A stretch of DNA of 64,000 nt from assembly GCA_946803715.1 (NCBI GenBank), contig CAMPET010000129.1, positions 9,872-73,871 on the forward strand, read 5' to 3'. Below the pieces are notes generated by a model that was given only the letters and a program-made list of their open reading frames with translations, was not told where the DNA came from and searched no databases. Origin of the DNA: Beroe ovata (taxonomy: Eukaryota > Ctenophora > Nuda > Beroida > Beroidae). A program made the translations under genes and the position numbers. Positions 57,553 through 64,000 of this stretch are shown one piece after another (the first letter of the stretch is position 1; the number at the start of each line of letters is the position of its first letter).

Positions 57553-58037
57553 TGTACGTTTTCAAAGCTTCTCGACAATTTTCAACGATTGAAACACGGT
57601 GTGCTCACAAAACTTTGTCGCAATCAATTCTGATTATTATTATCATTGCTGGAGGATGAACTTCAATCGCCTCGTCTGAATAAGAACCACGTGTTTAGCA
57701 CCTCCCTGCTATATTCAGGACTTTGACACTTTCGTGAATCTCATTCAACCGTTTTACTATTCATCTTGTGCCAGCTGGTTCAATCAGTATATATCCATTT
57801 CGCTCAATATAACTGAATCTGCATTATTTCATAGATCAACCTGAAAATCCTCCATCGTAGTAGAGAATATGGAATCCTGCTGATGGTGATGTTCACTGAT
57901 AAAAAACTGGTTTCTACTTCGAGAATATTGAGATGATGAATGGTGGCTATAAAACTAGAAATGCTTAGTGTCCGCTATTCTATTCCCAGGACTATAAACT
58001 TGATTGTGCCTCCAGTCTGCCGCCATTGCTGCGCGTG

Positions 58038-58099
58038 TCTGTCTTTGTGACACGTGTCTGTGTCTTTGTGACACGTGTCTGTGTCTTTGAGACACGTGG
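58038..58099. repeat. Tandem GTGTCTTTGTGACACGTGTCT repeat, three copies
   Basis: Three copies of a unit of about 25 bp with an internal GTGTC/GACAC palindrome. A CACGTG E-box occurs only at the edge of the last copy. Confidence 0.8.
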
Positions 58100-58859
58100 C
58101 GGAGAAAACTTGTCACCGCCAGCTGTTATTAACTCCCCACTCAGTTAACGTAGTATCAGCTGGTGGCATTTTGACGCATGGCTGAGCAAGATTAGAATAT
58201 GTTCTTCAAAGAAAACTCCTTGACACTTTCAGTATGATGATGTGTCAAACGCCCATGCTAATTTCGTCTCGCTGAGTCACATTGAGACAGTACTACCCAA
58301 AAATAGAGTAATTCGGATATTGATAATTTCGGCGGTGCGCACATCTGTCCCATGGTAAACTATGGTCTGTCCTAACCGTCTGCTTGAAGTTGAAGACCCC
58401 TTTAACACTAGCTCAGTGACCCTTTTCTAAAACCTATACTTAACCTGACCCTTGCCCTGCCCTGTAATTAATGTAGCCCTACACTCCACTGTCGACAATC
58501 CCACGGCTGATCTATTACCCTATTCTTATTTCCTATCATGATACTGGAAGTGGACACTGCGCAGTGGACACTGCACATTATCCAGTAAATTCAAACCTAG
58601 ACCTACTTTTCACCATTACTTTACACATCATGTGCTGGGGAGATCGCGTGCGCGGCTTGGCTTTCCATTAGTCCGTGCAATTACATGATAGTAGGATATA
58701 ATTGGTCACCTACTTATAGACCAGACAGACATTTACAGTATACAAAGTCATGTGAGTACCATTAGTGCACTGAATGGGTTGTATATAGCTGTGTACCATT
58801 GTAGTAAACAATCTGTGTGTGTGCTGATCCGAGCTGTGTTGAGGATTGCTGAGTATATC

Positions 58860-58935
58860 TGTGTATATCTGTATACAATCTGTGTATATCTGTATACAAT
58901 CTGTGTATATCTGTATACAATCTGTGTATATATTC
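58860..58935. repeat. 21-bp tandem repeat TGTGTATATCTGTATACAATC
   Basis: Three full copies plus a degenerate fourth. Each contains the near-palindrome TGTATACA. Confidence 0.95.
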
Positions 58936-59517
58936 TGTATTACAATCTGTGATTGATTACAAGCAAGGATCATGGTAATAGGTCACCATTCCTCCCTACT
59001 CTGTTTATTCACCACACTCTCTCTACATTGTTATTCAATGCGTTCTAACGAGTTCTCCTAATGCGTGCTTGTCACTCTCGTGAATTGCCCTTCTCTTTGT
59101 TTATATCAGCCCATGCACCTTCTGCAGTCCTACCCATCCAAGCTCCAAGATAATTTCCATTTCTGTGATGAAACATGCGCCCCCCTTTTCAATCTCATCA
59201 CACTATTCGAGAGAACATTATCTCCTCATACATTCTAGAGTTTATATCGTATCTCTGCATGCATGTGCCAATATTATTAGCTTCTCTTGAACTGCGATGA
59301 ATTTGAACCCCTCCCAACTCTTTGAACCCCTCCCAACACTCACCCCCTTGTTTACTTGTCGATATTTCACCCTAAAGTTTAGCGCGGCGTGAGGGCCAGA
59401 GGTCGGGGGGTCTATAAACGTGCTCTACCCCTCCTCAATCCGATTAGATGGACTCTCTCAGGGATATACTCTGCTTGATGCATGTAGCTATTCACGACTA
59501 ACCTTGTCTAATCTATT

Positions 59518-59568
59518 TGTGTGTGTGTGTGTGTGTATGTATGTGTGTGTGTGTGTGTGTGTGTGTTA
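59518..59568. repeat. (GT)n microsatellite at a gap edge
   Basis: Long GT run with two TATGTATG interruptions, leading into N. Confidence 0.95.
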
Positions 59569-59571
59569 GGG

Positions 59572-60526
59572 NNNNNNNNNNNNNNNNNNNNNNNNNNNNN
59601 NNNNNNNNNNNNNNNNNNNNNNNNNNNNNNNNNNNNNNNNNNNNNNNNNNNNNNNNNNNNNNNNNNNNNNNNNNNNNNNNNNNNNNNNNNNNNNNNNNNN
59701 NNNNNNNNNNNNNNNNNNNNNNNNNNNNNNNNNNNNNNNNNNNNNNNNNNNNNNNNNNNNNNNNNNNNNNNNNNNNNNNNNNNNNNNNNNNNNNNNNNNN
59801 NNNNNNNNNNNNNNNNNNNNNNNNNNNNNNNNNNNNNNNNNNNNNNNNNNNNNNNNNNNNNNNNNNNNNNNNNNNNNNNNNNNNNNNNNNNNNNNNNNNN
59901 NNNNNNNNNNNNNNNNNNNNNNNNNNNNNNNNNNNNNNNNNNNNNNNNNNNNNNNNNNNNNNNNNNNNNNNNNNNNNNNNNNNNNNNNNNNNNNNNNNNN
60001 NNNNNNNNNNNNNNNNNNNNNNNNNNNNNNNNNNNNNNNNNNNNNNNNNNNNNNNNNNNNNNNNNNNNNNNNNNNNNNNNNNNNNNNNNNNNNNNNNNNN
60101 NNNNNNNNNNNNNNNNNNNNNNNNNNNNNNNNNNNNNNNNNNNNNNNNNNNNNNNNNNNNNNNNNNNNNNNNNNNNNNNNNNNNNNNNNNNNNNNNNNNN
60201 NNNNNNNNNNNNNNNNNNNNNNNNNNNNNNNNNNNNNNNNNNNNNNNNNNNNNNNNNNNNNNNNNNNNNNNNNNNNNNNNNNNNNNNNNNNNNNNNNNNN
60301 NNNNNNNNNNNNNNNNNNNNNNNNNNNNNNNNNNNNNNNNNNNNNNNNNNNNNNNNNNNNNNNNNNNNNNNNNNNNNNNNNNNNNNNNNNNNNNNNNNNN
60401 NNNNNNNNNNNNNNNNNNNNNNNNNNNNNNNNNNNNNNNNNNNNNNNNNNNNNNNNNNNNNNNNNNNNNNNNNNNNNNNNNNNNNNNNNNNNNNNNNNNN
60501 NNNNNNNNNNNNNNNNNNNNNNNNNN
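59572..60526. other. Assembly gap (955 N)
   Basis: GT repeats on both sides (59518-59568, 60531-60566) suggest a break in a microsatellite. Open frames across it are artefacts. Confidence 0.99.
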
Positions 60527-60729
60527 TGAGTGTGCTGTGTGGTGAATGTGTGTGTGTGTGTGTGTGCCCCGGGTCCCACTAGCAGCAACAGCAACAGCTT
60601 TACATGGGAATGTATCGTATTACAATGAAAATGTACAAAGTAGAGAGAGGGGGGGCTGTGTGTGTATTCAATCCTATTATATATCAATCTTTTCATTTCG
60701 TTCTATACTGTAGCAAGGGGCACATCCAG

Positions 60730-63445
60730 TGAGATACATATCCTCTGTTTATCCACCCCAATTCGTCCGTTGTGTACCTCGCTTTTTCGACAGGAATCCC
60801 GAGGATTTCCGATATTTTCCCGACAGCTCGGGTGTTTCCAAACACAAGGAAATATATTCCTTTAAACCGAGGAGCGAGTTTCTTCTTGATCGATATAACT
60901 GGAGTCCGGTACCGAAACCGCGTTATATTCCCGGAGCCCTCTCTAGCAATCCGGACATGCAAACTCGTGGTAAGAACTCGTTTATTTTGCAGTCGTTCTT
61001 CCAAGGAGTCAATTTGAATTCCGCGGGAAAAAATCTTGGCTTTACGCCAATTTTGAAGACTCATGAAATCCTACTTTTAACCTCTCTTTTCGCGTGTCAG
61101 GTGAGGTGAAGACGGTATCGAACTGTGATATTGAGGAAGACATAACGCCTAGACCGGGCTGGAAACATATAAGTCAGGATATGTCTCAGGATAGCCCACA
61201 TGTTAGGGCTGGGTCTGAGGATTTGGGGTCCGTTACTGATAACAAGGTAATATTGAAATCTAACAATCTGCTTGCAATTACCTAGGTAGCGGTGATATCT
61301 CATTTATGACTTCGATATATTCGATAATGTTTCCTGATTATTCTATCCCGTTATTTAACTTTAATCTCATATCAACTCCTAACTCAGTATCTCACTTGAA
61401 ACATCATCCATTCATCCACACTCATTTAACCACTCATCTCATCTCACCACCTGAATTCCCACTCTATCATCATGTCCAGGAGAACGCGAGTGGGTCACGT
61501 GGTTCCACGTCCTTCTCCACTCTCCCCCTCCGGAAACACAGCAGTGTGGCGGGCCCACTCCACTACAGCTCTCCTCTAGGGCCCGCCAAGCGGGTCCACT
61601 CCGTGAGTAGAGTGATTTGGACTCTTGTTTTTAGTTTATTTTTATTCATTTTTTGATTGTTTTTGATTATTTTTCCGACCTCTGCGAAGCTTCTTTTAAA
61701 ACTTTCTCACCTGCTTATTGTGAAACAATGTATCAGCATAGTGTACACACATATGTGTATTTGTACATTGTGTTATTGTACAATGTACATGGTATACAAT
61801 GGAAACAATACAAGCAATGGATTTGCTATTCCATTTGAACCACGCTAATTGCGGATAAATGGTTTTTGTAAATATGTCTACTACAGACTCAGACTTTTTG
61901 GTGACTTATAATATGTCAGACTTACCCAATGACGATATCATCATTACGTGATGTATGTAAGCTAGTCTTCCAGGGTGATTAGGTCTAATGAAATGTGTCT
62001 GTACTCTGTAGATGGGGCCATGTATCCAATACATGTGCCCTGTGTAATAGTTTGTGGTTTTTCCGTGCTTTACCTTAGGCTGTTTTTTCTTTGAGCTGTC
62101 TCTCTCTCTTCCTTTTCGTTGCCCGTCCCGTTACATCGACGTCAACATTTTTGTTATCATGAACCGCTTGACACCACTTTACACCACGCTTCTTGACACC
62201 ACTCTGCACATAGGTGGAGATACCAGTATCAGCGCTCCCGGAGAACAAGTCCATCTACCAAGCTGACCTGGAACAAGGCGTTGCTAAGTTAAGAGTTACA
62301 CCCGGTGAGAGAAATACAGCTTTTGCCACAAAAAACGGCATTTTTGTGCCATTTCCCCTATGTTTGTGGCATCTATATCATGGTTTGTGGCATCACCATC
62401 ATTTTGTGTCGCAGGGAGTAATGTGATCTCTCAAACATGCTGTGTAATTCGGTTACCATAATGAATTTGTACTCCACTAGCAGCTGACACTACTGTATTT
62501 TCACATGAAACAGGGGCCTTGTTTTCATAATACACAAGTGGGGAGGTGGTTTCCCTCACCCTTCTGTCTTCATGTAGTTGTCATGGTGACGTCATGCTAT
62601 CATCATGTTGACGTCACCAGTTATAATGTATGTTTTGATTAGCTTCAATATGGATTTCATTCATGGCACCCATATATTCTCAATATTGTGTACCAATATT
62701 GTGTGAGAAATAGTGCACAATGTACATTTATATTTGCCTGTGTTGCTGCCATTACTTTGTACTTTGATGTATTCATTCCAACTGTAATGTTTATGGGTCT
62801 GTTATCGCTAACAACGCCCCAATCCCAAAACTGGTCGGAAAACTCTCATTTTAACACACTTACCTTGCCGACTCCATTTGCTTTACCCAAAAAAAACCCT
62901 CTTTAGACGAAGCTCGTGAAATCATGAAGTTCATCAACGATAAGATAGCATCGAGAACCTCGCTCCACACCCCGATTTCTGGATCCACTGAGTCTCGGAT
63001 CAGGGCGGTACAACCGGTCAGGGCCATGCCCATGGTGAGAACAGCAGTGGCCGATGGCGAGAAGCCGGTACAAGCCATGAAGCAGGTATGGGAAAACTCA
63101 CAAAATGGGTCGTTTTTGGGTTCAATTTACAGTGCCTAAATGTGTACTTTCGCGCGCGCATCAAGAATTTGTTTTCGCGCGCGACACAAAATGACGTTTG
63201 GGCGACAGATTTGCGACCGACGATATTTGTGCCACATTAGAAACCGATCCTTGCCTTCACTCTCGACTTCCTTTCAGTCACACGAAGCTGTCGAAAAGAA
63301 ACTCAGCTCAGAAAAACCACTCTTCAACGATGTAGAGGAGAATGTTGCACCAGATACCAGTCACGATGGGGAAGAAGCAATATTTGGGGGACGGAGGGTT
63401 CACAGGGGGTTCAATAGTCTGCCCCTTCTTCATCGATCTGGAAAT
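60730..63445 (+). CDS. Unrecognised protein, six consecutive exons (partial at both ends)
   Basis: Exons: 60730-60969, 61101-61246, 61480-61602, 62214-62304, 62907-63085, 63278-63445. All junctions follow AG/GT and agree in phase (in 1; then 1, 0, 0, 1, 0, 0). The joined frame is open for about 315 residues. It begins RYISSVYPPQFVRCVPRFF..., includes a Ser-rich central part (STSFSTLPLRKHSS), then a charged helical part (DEAREIMKFINDKIASR) and ...AIFGGRRVHRGFNSLP. It is hydrophilic and mostly polar, with no membrane segment or signal peptide, suggesting an intracellular, possibly scaffold-like protein. I recognise no family. The first visible exon starts in phase 1, so upstream exons exist, perhaps in or beyond the gap at 59572-60526. 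The last ends at a GTGAGT donor, so the gene continues past 63445 and probably past the window. Confidence 0.7.
62167..62209. repeat. TGACACCACT motif pair
   Basis: CTTGACACCACTTTACACC and CTTGACACCACTCTGCAC, ending 4 bp before the acceptor of exon 62214-62304. Their pyrimidine-poor sequence forms part of the acceptor region. Confidence 0.7.
63150..63235. repeat. Dispersed repeat, copy related to 29501-29590
   Basis: CGCGCGCGACACAAAATG, CAGATTTGCGACCGACG and adjoining sequence match the other copy. It lies in an intron of the unrecognised + strand gene. Confidence 0.55.
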
Positions 63446-64000
63446 GTGAGTAGGACTTCGATATTTTCCGTGTTTTGTAGTGTGATTACTGTAGACGAAT
63501 GTTATTCAATGTAGTTTACTCATTACTGTACTGCACAATATAGAAAGAGAGGTACTTCTTCCTTAGCCGATGAGCATACATGCGCTTCACCAATTACCAT
63601 TCCATACAATACCATGATATCAGACAATCCATTATCATATTGTTCATTGTATTTGTTTGTGTATATAAGGGCTGTGTTTGTGCGGTAATTGGATTACCTA
63701 GACAACACTTCGTATTTTGCCTCTGCTCCATGATTGTGTACTGGCTCATTATGTGATTAAGCCTCATTAGTCCGTATGGCGATGATCATTGATCATCTCA
63801 TTAATAATCCTCATTAGTGATTATCGATCACAGATCTCATTGTGGCTAATAGCATTGCATGAGATCGCTGCTGGTCATACAACGCCCATCACATTTTTGA
63901 GAATCAGGTATCGAGTGCTGTAAATTTAGGAATTACTCATCGATTTAAGTAACCATACGGTTCATCATCTTAGTCTTGCAATCTCCGTCCTCGAATTTCA
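63446..64000. other. Right edge, intron of the unrecognised gene or intergenic
   Basis: AT-rich sequence with several ATGATCATTGATCA-like palindromic words (63780-63830). No exon identified. Confidence 0.5.

Larger units (their letters stand above)
57553..59517. other. Upstream region of the giant gene, no further gene seen
   Basis: Should contain the promoter of the minus-strand giant gene. Holds a triplet of GTGTCTTTGTGACACGT repeats (58038-58099), the TGTGTATATCTGTATACAATC array and AT-rich sequence. No coding exon supported. Confidence 0.5.

Noticed and set aside
58860-58935. CRISPR-like direct repeats
   Set aside because: The 21-bp units are contiguous with no spacers and lie in an animal genome; this is a simple tandem repeat.
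59517-60696. 342-376-codon open frames
   Set aside because: They consist almost entirely of the 955-bp N gap and GT repeats.

Overview
The window is nuclear DNA from an animal. Its genes are split by many short GT-AG introns, it is full of (CA)n microsatellites and small dispersed repeats, and it carries a TGF-beta-type ligand plus secreted kringle, F5/8, ricin-B and GCC2/GCC3 cysteine-repeat proteins. No operons, Shine-Dalgarno sites or CRISPR arrays are present. The domain mix and the strong allelic polymorphism suggest a marine invertebrate, possibly an early-branching one such as a sponge or cnidarian; this is inference, as no sequence here fixes the taxon. Exons below were assembled by hand from reading frame, splice-site consensus and intron-phase continuity.

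Layout. 1-9.4 kb: no recognisable gene; microsatellites, a 101-bp tandem duplication and a tRNA-SINE-like fragment. 9.4-10.1 kb (-): four exons of an unrecognised gene. 11.7-14.1 kb (+): complete adenylosuccinate synthase, 10 exons, 425 aa. 14.9-15.6 kb (+), repeated at 17.3-17.8 kb: a small gene resembling FAM210/DUF1279. 19.0-23.5 kb (+): complete ZDHHC6 palmitoyltransferase, 401 aa, ending in an ER-retrieval KKxx signal. 26.9-29.2 kb (+): three-finger C2H2 protein. 33.3-35.3 kb (+): 281-aa TGF-beta-superfamily prepropeptide. 36.2-48.4 kb (-): 36-exon secreted cysteine-repeat/kringle protein, 1328 aa. 49.5-51.2 kb (-): two-exon MFS transporter. 52.0-57.6 kb (-): giant secreted protein, about 1823 aa, nearly all in one 5.45-kb exon. 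60.7-63.4 kb (+): six exons of an unrecognised gene.

Two points matter most to a reader. First, 14986-19320 and 20898-23000 each contain the same stretch twice, end to end, with one N at the joint (17196, 21979). These look like the two parental alleles scaffolded one after the other, so exons there should be counted once. Second, the two cysteine-repeat genes on the minus strand flank an MFS gene and share a signal peptide, GCC2/GCC3-type repeats and C-terminal kringle modules, yet have opposite gene structures: about 36 small exons against one giant exon with 57 units of 17 residues. This is the most interesting biology in the window. The remaining genes are ordinary housekeeping or signalling genes with no visible functional link to one another.
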